Below are positions 52,334 to 60,604 of a DNA stretch of 64,000 nt, in pieces. The DNA is taken from contig NZ_KQ955209.1 in assembly GCF_001546115.1 (NCBI RefSeq), forward strand, positions 368,992 to 432,991, in the 5' to 3' direction. How positions within the stretch are numbered: position 1 is the stretch's first letter; each line of letters starts with the position of its first letter. Source of the stretch: Paracoccus aminovorans. GTDB lineage: Bacteria > Pseudomonadota > Alphaproteobacteria > Rhodobacterales > Rhodobacteraceae. The notes under the pieces were generated by a model, which was not told the DNA's origin, made no database searches, and saw nothing but the letters and a program-made list of their open reading frames with translations. Made by a program: the position numbers and the translations under genes.

Positions 52334-52821
52334 GGATCGTCCTGTCCCCGGCTGGCGCCGGATGCCTTCATTCACTGCTCGAAGAGGCCCCGCCTTTTGA
52401 CGGTGACCCCGGGATGGCGTCGACGATCTGCTGCCGTCTGAAACGCTTTTCGCCATCTGGAGCTCATTTGCGTCCTGTTTCCCGATTCTGTCAAGCGCTT
52501 TGCCGGCAGAGCGATATTGCAGCCCCGATCATCAAAGAAAAAACGGTATCAACGGTATAGGGGGACTCGCTGGGCGTCCCCTTATATGGGGCTTTTGTCC
52601 CCCAATCGGGCGGCGAAGCGGACGATGTGTCCCCCTTTTCGTCCGCGGGATCGGCGTGCTGCGCGGCGCCGGAGGCTTGGGCGATTCGGCCGGCAGGGGC
52701 TGGAAATCGCGGGTTTTCCGAGCTTTGACGCTTTCAGTTAAAACGACTTTTGCCAAAAGCGCAAATCCGGCGTAAAAGCGGATTGGAACGAAATCTGCGT
52801 CCTAATAAATACAGGCATCCT
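52334..52821. other. intergenic region between rep and parA, candidate replication origin
   Basis: No gene is seen in this 488 bp. It contains four GTCCCC-type motifs: one inverted (GGGGGAC, 52560-52566) and three direct (52576, 52597, 52629), the direct ones 21 and 32 bp apart, about two and three helical turns. TATAGGGGGAC and GTCCCCTTATA form an inverted repeat around 52571. A tandem AACGGTAT repeat (52542 and 52551) lies beside it. The right half (52700-52815) is the most AT-rich part of the area. Iteron-like repeats next to an AT-rich zone, between initiator and partition genes, fit an oriV. Confidence 0.55.
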
Positions 52822-54126
52822 ATGTATACGCATGAAGACCTCGCCAAGCTGCAGGCGCAATCGCTGAAGATGCAGGGCTGGATCCGGCGCCAGACCTTCA
52901 GCCCGGCCAATGAGAAGACCCTGCGGCGGTTCTCGAGCTGGGAGGTGGCCGAGCTGATCTTTCGCATCAACCAGTCGACCTTTCGCGGCAAGCTAGCTGC
53001 GGACCCGAACCTTCCCCTCGGGGAAGTCGAGGAGGACGGCCGCCAGCGCTGGTTCTCGCTTGACGAGATCAACGAGCTGCGCCGGCGGGTGCGGATCAAC
53101 CGCAAGACGCTGATGCCCTATCGCCCGGAGGGCAAGCGCGCCTTTCGCGCCGCCATCGCCAACTTCAAGGGCGGCGCCGGCAAGTCCACGGTGGCGCTGC
53201 ATTTCGCCCATGCCGCGGCGCTGGACGGCTATCGCGTGCTGCTGGTGGACTTCGACCCGCAGGCGACGCTGAGCCATTCCATGGGCCTGACCGACGTCGG
53301 CGAGGACCACACCGTCTGGGGCATCATGGCCCGCGACCTGGAGCGCGAGACGGACCGCATGAACAATGCCGCCGCCGGCGCCGAGTCGGGGACCGCCCTG
53401 CCCCGCCGCAAGCTGCCGACCTCGATCCGCGCCATGGGCCTGGGCAGCCTGCGCCCGGCCGATTTCATCAAGCCGACCGCCTGGTCCACCATCGACATCA
53501 TCCCCAGCTGCGCCAATGCCGCCTTCGTCGAGTTCGCCAGCGCGCAATACCGGCACCTGAATCCGGAATGGACCTTCTTCGGCGCGGTGTCGCGCTTCCT
53601 GGATAGCCTGGCGGACGATGCCTATGACCTGATCCTGTTCGATTGCCCGCCGGCCATCGGTTACCAGTCGATGAACGCGGTCTTTGCCGCCGACATGCTC
53701 TATATCCCCTCGGGGCCCGGCTATTGGGAATACGACTCAACCACCAGCTTCATCGGCCAGTTGTCCGAGGCGCTGGAGGACCTGGCGCATGGCTTCGACA
53801 ACTTCCCCACGGGGAAGATCAAGCTGCCCAAGGCCTTTGCCGACATCCGTTTCCTGATGACGCGCTATGAGCCCTCGAACGAGCTGCACCAGGCGATGTT
53901 CGGCGCCTTCAAGCAGGTGTTCGGCGAGCATATGGCCGAGCATCCGATCGAGCTGACCCGGGCGGTGGAGCAGTCGGGCCGCTTCCTGTCCTCGATCTAC
54001 GAGATCGACTATCGCGAGATGACGCGCGGCACCTGGCGCCGGGCGCGCGCCACCTTCGACCAGGCCTATGAGGAATTCCGGACGCGCCTGGTCGCGGCCT
54101 GGGACAAGCTGGAGGGTGAGGCATGA
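52822..54126 (+). CDS. parA: ParA-family partition ATPase
   Basis: A 434-residue ParA/RepA-type ATPase. An N-terminal DNA-binding-like region (about 1-105) is followed by the deviant Walker A motif KGGAGKS (residues 116-122). The Walker A' and B segments VLLVDFDPQATLSHSMGL and YDLILFDCPPAIGYQSMNAV follow. It drives segregation together with ParB and parS sites. The ATG at 52822 (MYTHEDLAKL) is preferred; the longer in-frame start lies in the origin region. Two parS-like palindromes lie inside the gene. The stop overlaps the parB start (ATGA). Confidence 0.92.
   Translation: MYTHEDLAKLQAQSLKMQGWIRRQTFSPANEKTLRRFSSWEVAELIFRINQSTFRGKLAADPNLPLGEVEEDGRQRWFSLDEINELRRRVRINRKTLMPYRPEGKRAFRAAIANFKGGAGKSTVALHFAHAAALDGYRVLLVDFDPQATLSHSMGLTDVGEDHTVWGIMARDLERETDRMNNAAAGAESGTALPRRKLPTSIRAMGLGSLRPADFIKPTAWSTIDIIPSCANAAFVEFASAQYRHLNPEWTFFGAVSRFLDSLADDAYDLILFDCPPAIGYQSMNAVFAADMLYIPSGPGYWEYDSTTSFIGQLSEALEDLAHGFDNFPTGKIKLPKAFADIRFLMTRYEPSNELHQAMFGAFKQVFGEHMAEHPIELTRAVEQSGRFLSSIYEIDYREMTRGTWRRARATFDQAYEEFRTRLVAAWDKLEGEA
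53011..53026. promoter_or_regulatory. parS-like palindrome 1 (inside parA)
   Basis: CTTCCCC-TC-GGGGAAG, a perfect 16-bp inverted repeat apart from its two central bases. It encodes LPLGE in ParA, in a reading phase different from the other intragenic copies. Confidence 0.75.
53802..53817. promoter_or_regulatory. parS-like palindrome 2 (inside parA)
   Basis: CTTCCCC-AC-GGGGAAG, identical arms to copy 1. It encodes FPTGK in ParA. Confidence 0.75.
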
Positions 54127-55232
54127 GCCGCAAGCGTCGCGTCTTTGAAATCGACATGCCGGACGAGCCGGCGGCGGAACCGCCCGCCGACTTCCCCGCG
54201 GGGAAGGATGAGCGCGAGCAGCGCCGCGGTCCGATGGCGACCGCGATCAACGAAACCGCCGAGTCGACGCGCGACCGTGCCCGGCTGGAGGCGCAGATCC
54301 GGGCCGAGAACGACGCCCTGGCGCAGGAGCATGTGCGGCTGAAACGCGCCGGGCTGATCACCGACATGATCCCGCTGGACGCGATCGACACCCGCAAGCT
54401 GATCCGCGACCGCGCGCCGGGTGCCGATTACGAGCTGGCCGAACTGGTCGAGTCGATCCGCGACATCGGGTTGTCGAACCCGATCCGGGTCGAGCCGGCG
54501 GGCGACGGCCGCTATGAGCTGATCCAGGGCTGGCGCCGGCTGTCGGCCTATCGCCAGCTGCTGGAGGAGACCGGCGATGCCGAGGCCTGGGGCCGGATCC
54601 CGGCCGGGATCGCGGCGCGGGGCGACGAGCTGGAGAGCCTCTATCGCCGCATGGTCGACGAGAACCTGGTGCGCAAGGACATCTCGTTTGCCGAGATGGC
54701 GCAGCTGGCCCTGCATTACGCCATGGACCCGATGACCGAGGAGCACGACCCGGAAAAGGCGGTGGCGATCCTGTTCAAGTCGGCCGGCTATCAGAAGCGC
54801 AGCTATATCCGCAGCTTCATCCGGCTGATGGAAAGCCTGGGCGAGACGCTGATGTATGCGCCCGAGATCCCGCGCGCGCTGGGGCTGGCGCTGTCGCAGC
54901 GGCTGGACGAGGTGCCGGGCACGGCGGCGGCGATCCGGGCCGAGCTGAAGGACTGGGACACGCGCAGCATCAAGGACGAGCTGGAGATCCTGCGCCGCTA
55001 TGCGGGGCAGGGCGGCGACGAGGATGCGGCCAAGCCCGCGCCGCGCGCCCATGCCCCGACCGTCCCCGCGGGGAAGGCGCGCACCACCTTCCAGATCGAG
55101 CGGCCGCAGGGCAGCGCGAAATGCACCGCCGCAAACGGCCGGCTGGAGATCCGGCTGCCGCGCGACTTCACCGCCGTGGACCGGCGGCGGCTGGAGGCGG
55201 CAGTGCGCGCCATGTTGGAGAGCCTCGACTAG
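54123..55232 (+). CDS. parB: ParB-family centromere-binding protein
   Basis: A 369-residue ParB/RepB-type protein. The ParB/Srx nuclease-fold region is seen in ELAELVESIRDIGLSNPIRV and ELIQGWRRLSAYRQLLEETG, followed by the helix-turn-helix region (DENLVRKDISFAEMAQLALH and onward). The C-terminal part is charged and ends in a short dimerisation-like helix. It binds parS and works with ParA in segregation. Two parS-like palindromes lie inside the coding region, encoding FPAGK and VPAGK, and two more follow just after the stop. The start ATG overlaps the parA stop. Confidence 0.92.
   Translation: MSRKRRVFEIDMPDEPAAEPPADFPAGKDEREQRRGPMATAINETAESTRDRARLEAQIRAENDALAQEHVRLKRAGLITDMIPLDAIDTRKLIRDRAPGADYELAELVESIRDIGLSNPIRVEPAGDGRYELIQGWRRLSAYRQLLEETGDAEAWGRIPAGIAARGDELESLYRRMVDENLVRKDISFAEMAQLALHYAMDPMTEEHDPEKAVAILFKSAGYQKRSYIRSFIRLMESLGETLMYAPEIPRALGLALSQRLDEVPGTAAAIRAELKDWDTRSIKDELEILRRYAGQGGDEDAAKPAPRAHAPTVPAGKARTTFQIERPQGSAKCTAANGRLEIRLPRDFTAVDRRRLEAAVRAMLESLD
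54191..54206. promoter_or_regulatory. parS-like palindrome 3 (inside parB)
   Basis: CTTCCCC-GC-GGGGAAG, a fully self-complementary 16-mer. It encodes FPAGK near the N-terminus of ParB. Confidence 0.75.
55059..55074. promoter_or_regulatory. parS-like palindrome 4 (inside parB, one mismatch)
   Basis: CGTCCCC-GC-GGGGAAG, one base different from the other copies in the left arm. It encodes VPAGK near the end of ParB. Confidence 0.65.
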
Positions 55233-55247
55233 CCATGCTTGGCGGGC

Positions 55248-55263
55248 CTTCCCCACGGGGAAG
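55248..55263. promoter_or_regulatory. parS-like palindrome 5 (after parB)
   Basis: CTTCCCC-AC-GGGGAAG with flanks extending the symmetry to GGCC...GGCC (55245-55266). It lies 15 bp after the parB stop and could also serve as a transcription-stop hairpin. Confidence 0.75.
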
Positions 55264-55273
55264 GCCGCGCCGT

Positions 55274-55288
55274 CTTCCCCGCGGGAAG
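55274..55288. promoter_or_regulatory. parS-like palindrome 6 (after parB, shortened)
   Basis: CTTCCCC-GC-GGGAAG, the same motif with one G missing from the right arm, 10 bp after copy 5. Confidence 0.55.
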
Positions 55289-55310
55289 CTTGCGAGGCGG
55301 GAATGCGCGT

Positions 55311-55330
55311 GGTAATACTGGCGGTAATAC
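55311..55330 (+). promoter_or_regulatory. tandem GGTAATAC repeats ahead of the toxin-antitoxin genes
   Basis: GGTAATAC occurs at 55311 and 55323, a 12-bp period, directly upstream of the antitoxin ribosome site. The position fits an autoregulatory operator and promoter for the vapB/mazE-like antitoxin. Confidence 0.45.
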
Positions 55331-55344
55331 CAAGGAGAATCGCC

Positions 55345-55584
55345 ATGCGCATCACCATCAAGGGCCAGGTTACCATCCCGCAGGAAGTCCGCGATTTCGC
55401 CGGCTTCCAGCCCGGGACCGAGGTCGAATTCCTGATCGGCGACGATGGCGTGGTGCGCGTGGTCGCTGCCGATAGCGCGGGCGACAGCCGCGGCCGCCGG
55501 CTGGAGACGGCGCTGGCCGGATTGCGCGGCAGCGCCGACACCGGGCTGTCCACCGACCAGATCATGGCGCTGACCCGGGAATGA
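55345..55584 (+). CDS. AbrB/SpoVT-fold antitoxin
   Basis: A 79-residue protein with the swapped-hairpin AbrB DNA-binding fold (MRITIKGQVTIPQEVRDFAG, then FQPGTEVEFLIGDDGVVRVV), followed by a toxin-wrapping tail (GSADTGLSTDQIMALTRE). AAGGAGAATCGCC precedes the ATG at 55345. It pairs with the PIN-domain toxin whose start overlaps its stop (ATGA), and it likely represses its own promoter through the tandem repeats upstream. Its place next to parB suggests a post-segregational stabilisation role for the replicon. Confidence 0.9.
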   Translation: MRITIKGQVTIPQEVRDFAGFQPGTEVEFLIGDDGVVRVVAADSAGDSRGRRLETALAGLRGSADTGLSTDQIMALTRE

Positions 55585-55991
55585 CCCCGGTCCTGGTGGA
55601 TGCGAATATCCTGATCGACGTTGCGACCGACGATCCGCGCTGGGGCGGCTGGTCGGCGCGGATGCTGTCGATGCTGGGGCAGGGCGCGCGGCTGGTCATC
55701 AACCCGCTGATCTATGCCGAGGTCTCGGTCGCGCATAGCCGCATCGAGACGCTGGACGCCGTGCTGCCCGAGGACGTGTTCCACCGCGAGCCGCTGCCTT
55801 GGCCGGCGGCTTTCCTTGCCGGCAAGGCCTATCTGGCCTATCGTCGGCGCGGCGGCAGCCGGCAGGCGCCGCTGCCCGACTTCTATATCGGCGCCCATGC
55901 CGCGATCCGGGGCTATCGGCTGCTGACCCGGGATCGGGGCCGCTACCAGAGCTATTTCCCCGGCGTGGCGGTGATCTGCCCCGACAGCTGA
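55581..55991 (+). CDS. VapC-type PIN-domain toxin (ribonuclease)
   Basis: A 136-residue PIN-domain protein. The first acidic residue is Asp7 in PVLVDANILIDVATDD, the middle acidic residue lies in INPLIYAEVSVAHSRIE, and the C-terminal group in PLPDFYIGAHAAIRGYRLLT followed by RDRGRYQSYFPGVAVI. These form the metal-dependent RNase site of VapC toxins. It is translationally coupled to the antitoxin. It is slightly longer than average but complete. Confidence 0.9.
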   Translation: MTPVLVDANILIDVATDDPRWGGWSARMLSMLGQGARLVINPLIYAEVSVAHSRIETLDAVLPEDVFHREPLPWPAAFLAGKAYLAYRRRGGSRQAPLPDFYIGAHAAIRGYRLLTRDRGRYQSYFPGVAVICPDS

Positions 55992-56035
55992 ATGAGGGCT
56001 TCCGGTCATCCGCGGGATCGGCTTATTCTGCGGAT

Positions 56036-57043
56036 ATGAAGCATTGCGAGGCAGCAGGCGTGCCGTCCGATCCTGACCCATCCTATCACGGCAAAGCGGC
56101 CCCTGGTCAGCTTTTCAACGCGGCTGCCTGGGGCGCGGCGCAGGCGGGGCTGGCCGAGGCGCTGGCGCGCGCGAGCCTGGCGCTGGGGCGGCTGGACGGC
56201 ATGCTGGCGGCGCTGCCGGCCGAGGCGCGGGCGGGTGCCGTGACCCGGCTGGCGCTGATCGAGCTTGAGGCGATGCTCTGGGCGCAGGGCACGCCCTTGC
56301 AGCGCGAGGAGATCGGCCGCGATCTTATGGAGGCGCGGGCCGGCGCCGACCTGGAGGCGATGCGGCTGGCGCGCTGGGGCTTGCGGCGGCTGGAGGGGCA
56401 GGGCAATCCGGCCGACCTGCGCGGCTTTTTGGGGCTGCATCGGGCCGAGGTCTCGGGGCTGGACGAGATGCTGGCGACGCGGCCCACGGGCGGCAGTTTC
56501 GATGCGGCGGCGGCGGAGTTCCACGACATGGCGGCGGGGTTGGCTGCGGTGGCGCCGCTGGCGCGGGGGCCGGCGCTGCGTATGGCCTGGCGCATCTGCG
56601 GGCTGTCGGCGCCCGAGGTGCTGGCCGAGCCGGCGGTCTGGACCGCGCGCGACATGGCGGCGGGCTGCGAGGCGCTGCGCTTCGTGCCCTTCGGCCGGCA
56701 CGGGCGCGGGGTCTGGGTCGACGGCGGCCCGGTACCCGAGCGCATGGGGCGGCACCTGGCGGCGGTGACGGCGGGGCTGGTCGAGGCGCGGCAGGAGCTG
56801 GTGCGGGTCGCCGACTGGCAGGCGCGGGCGCTGGCCGCCGTGGCGCGGATCAAGGGCGAGAACCCCGCGCGCGTCGTCGCGGCGCTGGCGGCGCATCCGA
56901 TCCTGAGTGCTTCGATGCTGGAGGGGCTGGCCGGCATCAGCCGCGACACCGCCGAGCGGCTGCTGCTTCGGCTGCAATCGCTGGGCCTTGCGCGCGAGAT
57001 CACCGGGGCGCGGCGCTTTCGGCTGTGGGTGCTGGCGGGCTGA
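56036..57043 (+). CDS. DUF1612-like protein with C-terminal helix-turn-helix, function unknown
   Basis: A 335-residue Ala/Arg/Leu-rich helical protein without membrane segments. The N-terminal half has the pattern LGRLDGMLAALPAEARAGAV followed by LIELEAMLWAQGTPL. The C-terminal part looks like a winged HTH (AHPILSASMLEGLAGISRDT, then AERLLLRLQSLGLAREITGA). This resembles plasmid-borne DUF1612/HTH proteins of rhizobia. The role is unknown; the position beside rep/par/toxin genes suggests a replicon accessory protein. The 3' end overlaps the convergent araC-type gene by 44 bp. Confidence 0.55.
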   Translation: MKHCEAAGVPSDPDPSYHGKAAPGQLFNAAAWGAAQAGLAEALARASLALGRLDGMLAALPAEARAGAVTRLALIELEAMLWAQGTPLQREEIGRDLMEARAGADLEAMRLARWGLRRLEGQGNPADLRGFLGLHRAEVSGLDEMLATRPTGGSFDAAAAEFHDMAAGLAAVAPLARGPALRMAWRICGLSAPEVLAEPAVWTARDMAAGCEALRFVPFGRHGRGVWVDGGPVPERMGRHLAAVTAGLVEARQELVRVADWQARALAAVARIKGENPARVVAALAAHPILSASMLEGLAGISRDTAERLLLRLQSLGLAREITGARRFRLWVLAG

Positions 57044-58004
57044 GCCGGCGGAAGGCGCCGGGCGGGATGCCGGCCTGTTTCAGGAAGGCGCGGTGGAAGG
57101 CGCTGGGTTCGCCGTAGCCCAGCCGATGCGCGATCTCGGCCACGCTGAGGGGCGTGTCGCGCAACAGCTGGCGGGCGGCGCGCAGGCGGATCTCGGCCCG
57201 GATGGCGCCGTAGCCCTGGCCCTCGGCGCGCAAGCGGCGGCGCAGGGTGGCGGGCGACAGGCGCAGATCGGCGGCGAGGCGGTTGAAATCGGGCCAGTCG
57301 GCGGCGGGCGTCGCCTGCAAGCGGGCGCGGATGCGGGCCGTCAGCCCCTGGTCGTGGCGATAGCGGATCAGGATATTGGCCGGCGCGCCGCGCAGGAAGC
57401 CTTGCAGCGCCCTTTCCTGGCGGATGATCGGCAAGGACAGGTAGCTCGCGGCAAAGCGCAGCCGGCTGGCGGGCTGGTCGAAATGCACCGGCGCGCCGAA
57501 GAACTGCAGGTAGTCGCCGCGATCCTCGGGCGCGGCGCAGGCGAAATCGACCCGCATCAGCGGGATGCGCCGGCCGATCAGCCAGCACATCAGCCCGAGC
57601 AGGATCAGCCAATAGGTGCGATAGGCGAAGGCGCGGCGGGGGGCGGCGCGGTCGGTCAGGCGGATCTCGGCCATGCCGTCCTGCACGGCCAGCGCGCCCG
57701 TCGGGTCGTCGAGCAGCACGGCAAGGAAGCTCAGCGCCCGGCGCAGGGCGTTTTCCAGCGTGCCGGCATGGACCGTCGCCTGGCACAGGAGCTTGAAGCT
57801 GCCCGGGCGCATCGGCCGCGCGCCCTCGGCGAAGAACTCGTCGCCGACCGCATCGGCGATGGCAAGCCAGAGCCGGCCGTATTGCACATTCGAGACCGGC
57901 TGGCCGCGGTCGTGGATGCCGGCCGCGGCCAGGAGCGGCCCCGGATCGATGCGGCGGCGATAGAGGCAACCCAGCGCGTCCTCGACGAAGCCGGGCGAGA
58001 TCAT
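57000..58004 (-). CDS. AraC-family transcriptional regulator (OruR/ArgR-like, N-terminal arabinose-binding-type domain)
   Basis: A 334-residue regulator. The N-terminal ligand domain is of the DUF4035/Arabinose_bd type (PLLAAAGIHDRGQPVSNVQY; LGCLYRRRIDPG). The C-terminal double HTH reads LAADLRLSPATLRRRLRAEG and LSVAEIAHRLGYGEPSAFHR, ending AFLKQAGIPPGAFRR. The ATG at 58004 (MISPGF) is preferred over a TTG-initiated extension. It is divergent from the acyl-CoA synthetase gene and so is the natural regulator of the fatty-acid cluster to its right. Confidence 0.9.
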   Translation of the reverse strand: MISPGFVEDALGCLYRRRIDPGPLLAAAGIHDRGQPVSNVQYGRLWLAIADAVGDEFFAEGARPMRPGSFKLLCQATVHAGTLENALRRALSFLAVLLDDPTGALAVQDGMAEIRLTDRAAPRRAFAYRTYWLILLGLMCWLIGRRIPLMRVDFACAAPEDRGDYLQFFGAPVHFDQPASRLRFAASYLSLPIIRQERALQGFLRGAPANILIRYRHDQGLTARIRARLQATPAADWPDFNRLAADLRLSPATLRRRLRAEGQGYGAIRAEIRLRAARQLLRDTPLSVAEIAHRLGYGEPSAFHRAFLKQAGIPPGAFRRLSPPAPTAESAAPR

Positions 58005-58152
58005 GCGGCGTTCCACGGGCGGTCCATCTTGCAAAACCGATCAGATAATCTGGCCGGGAATGACATTGTTTGCAATGCCGAGCGCGCTAAGCTGGCCGGG
58101 AACTCGGAGGAGCCGCGCCAAGCTTGGGTTGGGCGGTGAGTGGGAGAAACAC

Positions 58153-59805
58153 ATGATGGCGAAGGATCTCGCCCGGTCGCGGCCGGGTTATGAGCAGGCC
58201 GTGGCGCGGTTCAGCATCGCGGCGGCGATGGACGGCTTGCAGGGCGATCTGCAAGGCGGGCTGAATGCTTGCGTCGAATGCTGCGACCGGCATTGCGGTG
58301 CGGGACGGGTGGCGCTGCGCTGCGTCTTGGCCGAAGGCGCGTTGCGGGACTATACGTTCGAGGAGCTGCGCGACCTGTCGGCGCGGGCTGCGAACCTGTT
58401 TCGCGACAAGGGCGTCAAGCCGGGCGACGTGGTGGCCGGGCTTTTGCCGCGCACGGTCGAGCTGGTCGCGGTTGTGCTGGGCGCCTGGCGGCTGGGGGCG
58501 GTCTATCAGCCGCTGTTCACCGCCTTCGGGCCCAAGGCGATCGAGCACCGGCTGGCGACCAGCGGCGCCAGGCTGGTGGTGACGAATTCCGCCCAGCGGC
58601 CGAAGCTGGACGAGATCCCCGACCATCCGCTGGTCGCCACGGTGGGCGAGGCGGTGCCGGCGAGCGACGTGGATTTCCGCGCCGGGCTCGACGCGGCCTC
58701 GGACCGGTTCGAGCCGGTGATGCGGCGGGGCGACGATCTGTTCATGATGATGTCGACCTCGGGGACGACCGGCCTGCCCAAGGGGGTGCCGGTGCCGCTG
58801 CGGGCGCTCCTGGCCTTTGGCGCCTATATGCGCGAGGCGGTGGACCTGCGCGAGGGCGACGTGTTCTGGAACATCGCCGATCCGGGCTGGGCCTATGGGC
58901 TTTATTATGCGCTGACCGGCCCCTTGCTGCTGGGGCAGGCGACGATCCTTTACGAGGGCGGGTTCACGCCGGAGTCGACCTATGGGCTGATCGCGCGGCT
59001 GGGGGTGACGAACCTGGCCGGCTCGCCCACCGCTTACCGGATGCTGATCGCGGCCGGGCCGGAGGCGGCCGCCGCGGTCAAGGGCCGGTTGCGCGTGGTC
59101 AGTTCCGCCGGCGAGCCGCTGAACCCCGAGATCATGCGCTGGTTCGCCGAGCATCTGGCGGTGCCGATCCATGACCATTACGGCCAGACCGAGATGGGCA
59201 TGTGCGTGAACAACCACCACGGGCTGGAGCATCCGGTGCGTCCGGGCTCGGCCGGGCTGGCCATGCCCGGCTATCGCGTGGTGGTGCTGGACGAGGCGGG
59301 GCGCGAGCTGGGGCCGAACCAGCCCGGCGTGCTGGCCATCGACCTGGAGCAATCGCCGCTGATGTGGTTTTCCGGCTATCTGAACCAGCCGAAACTGGCG
59401 GGGCGCTATTATTCCACCGGCGATTCCGTCGAATTCGAGCCCGACGGCTCGGTCAGCTTCATCGGCCGGGCGGATGACGTGATCACAAGCTCGGGCTATC
59501 GCATCGGGCCCTTCGACGTGGAAAGCGCGCTGATCGAGCATCCGGCGGTGATCGAGGCGGCGGTGGTCGGCGTGCCCGACCCCGAGCGGACCGAGATCGT
59601 GAAAGCCTTCGTCATCCTGGCGAACGGGGTCGAGGGGACGGATGCGCTGCGCGAGGAATTGCAGGGCCATGTCAAGCGCCGGCTTTCGGCCCATGCCTGG
59701 CCGAAACTGCTGGATTTCGTGAGCGAGCTGCCGAAGACGCCCTCGGGCAAGATCCAGCGCTTCATCCTGCGCAGGGCGGAAGTCGAGAAACAGGCGAAGG
59801 CGTAA
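58153..59805 (+). CDS. AMP-forming acyl-CoA synthetase (acetyl/medium-chain type)
   Basis: A 550-residue ANL enzyme of full length. The phosphate loop is MSTSGTTGLPKGVPVP, the adenine-binding motif is HDHYGQTEMGMCVNNHHGLE, the hinge is YYSTGDSVEFEPDGSVSFIG, and the catalytic Lys lies in LPKTPSGKIQRFILRRAE. It activates a carboxylic acid to the CoA thioester for the following oxidation genes. The size and YGQTE motif fit the acetyl- or medium-chain acyl group (butyrate, branched acids) better than long-chain substrates. It is the first gene of a four-gene operon. Confidence 0.9.
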   Translation: MMAKDLARSRPGYEQAVARFSIAAAMDGLQGDLQGGLNACVECCDRHCGAGRVALRCVLAEGALRDYTFEELRDLSARAANLFRDKGVKPGDVVAGLLPRTVELVAVVLGAWRLGAVYQPLFTAFGPKAIEHRLATSGARLVVTNSAQRPKLDEIPDHPLVATVGEAVPASDVDFRAGLDAASDRFEPVMRRGDDLFMMMSTSGTTGLPKGVPVPLRALLAFGAYMREAVDLREGDVFWNIADPGWAYGLYYALTGPLLLGQATILYEGGFTPESTYGLIARLGVTNLAGSPTAYRMLIAAGPEAAAAVKGRLRVVSSAGEPLNPEIMRWFAEHLAVPIHDHYGQTEMGMCVNNHHGLEHPVRPGSAGLAMPGYRVVVLDEAGRELGPNQPGVLAIDLEQSPLMWFSGYLNQPKLAGRYYSTGDSVEFEPDGSVSFIGRADDVITSSGYRIGPFDVESALIEHPAVIEAAVVGVPDPERTEIVKAFVILANGVEGTDALREELQGHVKRRLSAHAWPKLLDFVSELPKTPSGKIQRFILRRAEVEKQAKA

Positions 59806-59808
59806 GAC

Positions 59809-60576
59809 ATGGATATTCGGGACAAGGTGTTTCTGGTCAGCGGCGCGGGCTCGGGCCTGGGGGCGGCGGTGGCGCGGATGGCGGCCGGCGCCGGCGCGCG
59901 GGTCGCGGTGCTGGACGTGAATGCCGAGGCCGGCGAAGCGGTCGCGGCGGAACTGGGCGCGGCGGCGCGCTTCCTGCGCTGCGACGTGACCAGCGCCGAG
60001 GACGGCGCGGCGGCGGTGGCGGCGGCGGTCGCGGATTTCGGCCGCATCGACGTGGCGGTGAACTGCGCCGGCGTGGCGCCGGGCGAGAAGATCGTCGGCC
60101 GCGACGGGCCGCACCGGCTGGAGAGCTTTGCCCGCGCCATCCAGATCAACCTGGTCGGCACCTTCAACATGCTGCGGCTGGCGGCCGATGCCATGGCCAA
60201 GAATGCGCCGAATGCCGGGGGCGAGCGCGGGGTGGTGGTGAACACCGCCTCGGTTGCCGCCTATGACGGGCAGATCGGGCAGGCGGCCTATGCCGCCTCG
60301 AAGGGCGGTGTCGCGGCGCTGACCCTGCCCGCCGCGCGCGAGCTGGCGCGGCACGGCATCCGCGTCGTCACCATCGCGCCCGGCATCTTTGCCACGCCGA
60401 TGATGGCCGGGCTGCCGCAAGAGGTGCAGGAGTCCTTGGGCGGCACGGTGCCTTTCCCCTCGCGGCTGGGGGATCCGGGCGAATATGCGGCGCTGGTGCG
60501 CCATATCGTCGAGAATGCCTATCTGAATGGCGAGGTCATCCGGCTGGATGGCGCGCTGCGCATGGCGCCGAAGTGA
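59809..60576 (+). CDS. short-chain dehydrogenase, 3-hydroxyacyl-CoA dehydrogenase type 2-like
   Basis: A 255-residue SDR. The cofactor motif is [14 protein letters not shown], the catalytic Ser/Tyr/Lys lie in [20 protein letters not shown] and ASKGG, and the NAG motif is [11 protein letters not shown]. The similarity to human HSD17B10 ([21 protein letters not shown] segment) suggests oxidation of 3-hydroxy-2-methylacyl-CoA or short 3-hydroxyacyl-CoA with NAD. It starts three bases after the synthetase stop and lies 28 bp before the thiolase. Confidence 0.88.
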   Translation: MDIRDKVFLVSGAGSGLGAAVARMAAGAGARVAVLDVNAEAGEAVAAELGAAARFLRCDVTSAEDGAAAVAAAVADFGRIDVAVNCAGVAPGEKIVGRDGPHRLESFARAIQINLVGTFNMLRLAADAMAKNAPNAGGERGVVVNTASVAAYDGQIGQAAYAASKGGVAALTLPAARELARHGIRVVTIAPGIFATPMMAGLPQEVQESLGGTVPFPSRLGDPGEYAALVRHIVENAYLNGEVIRLDGALRMAPK

Positions 60577-60604
60577 TGGCGCCCCGAAATCAGGAGATCC
60601 GACA

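Noticed and set aside
52334..52821. Canonical DnaA boxes (TTATNCACA) in the presumed origin
   Set aside because: None was found by reading both strands. The GTCCCC repeats are the better initiator-site candidates.
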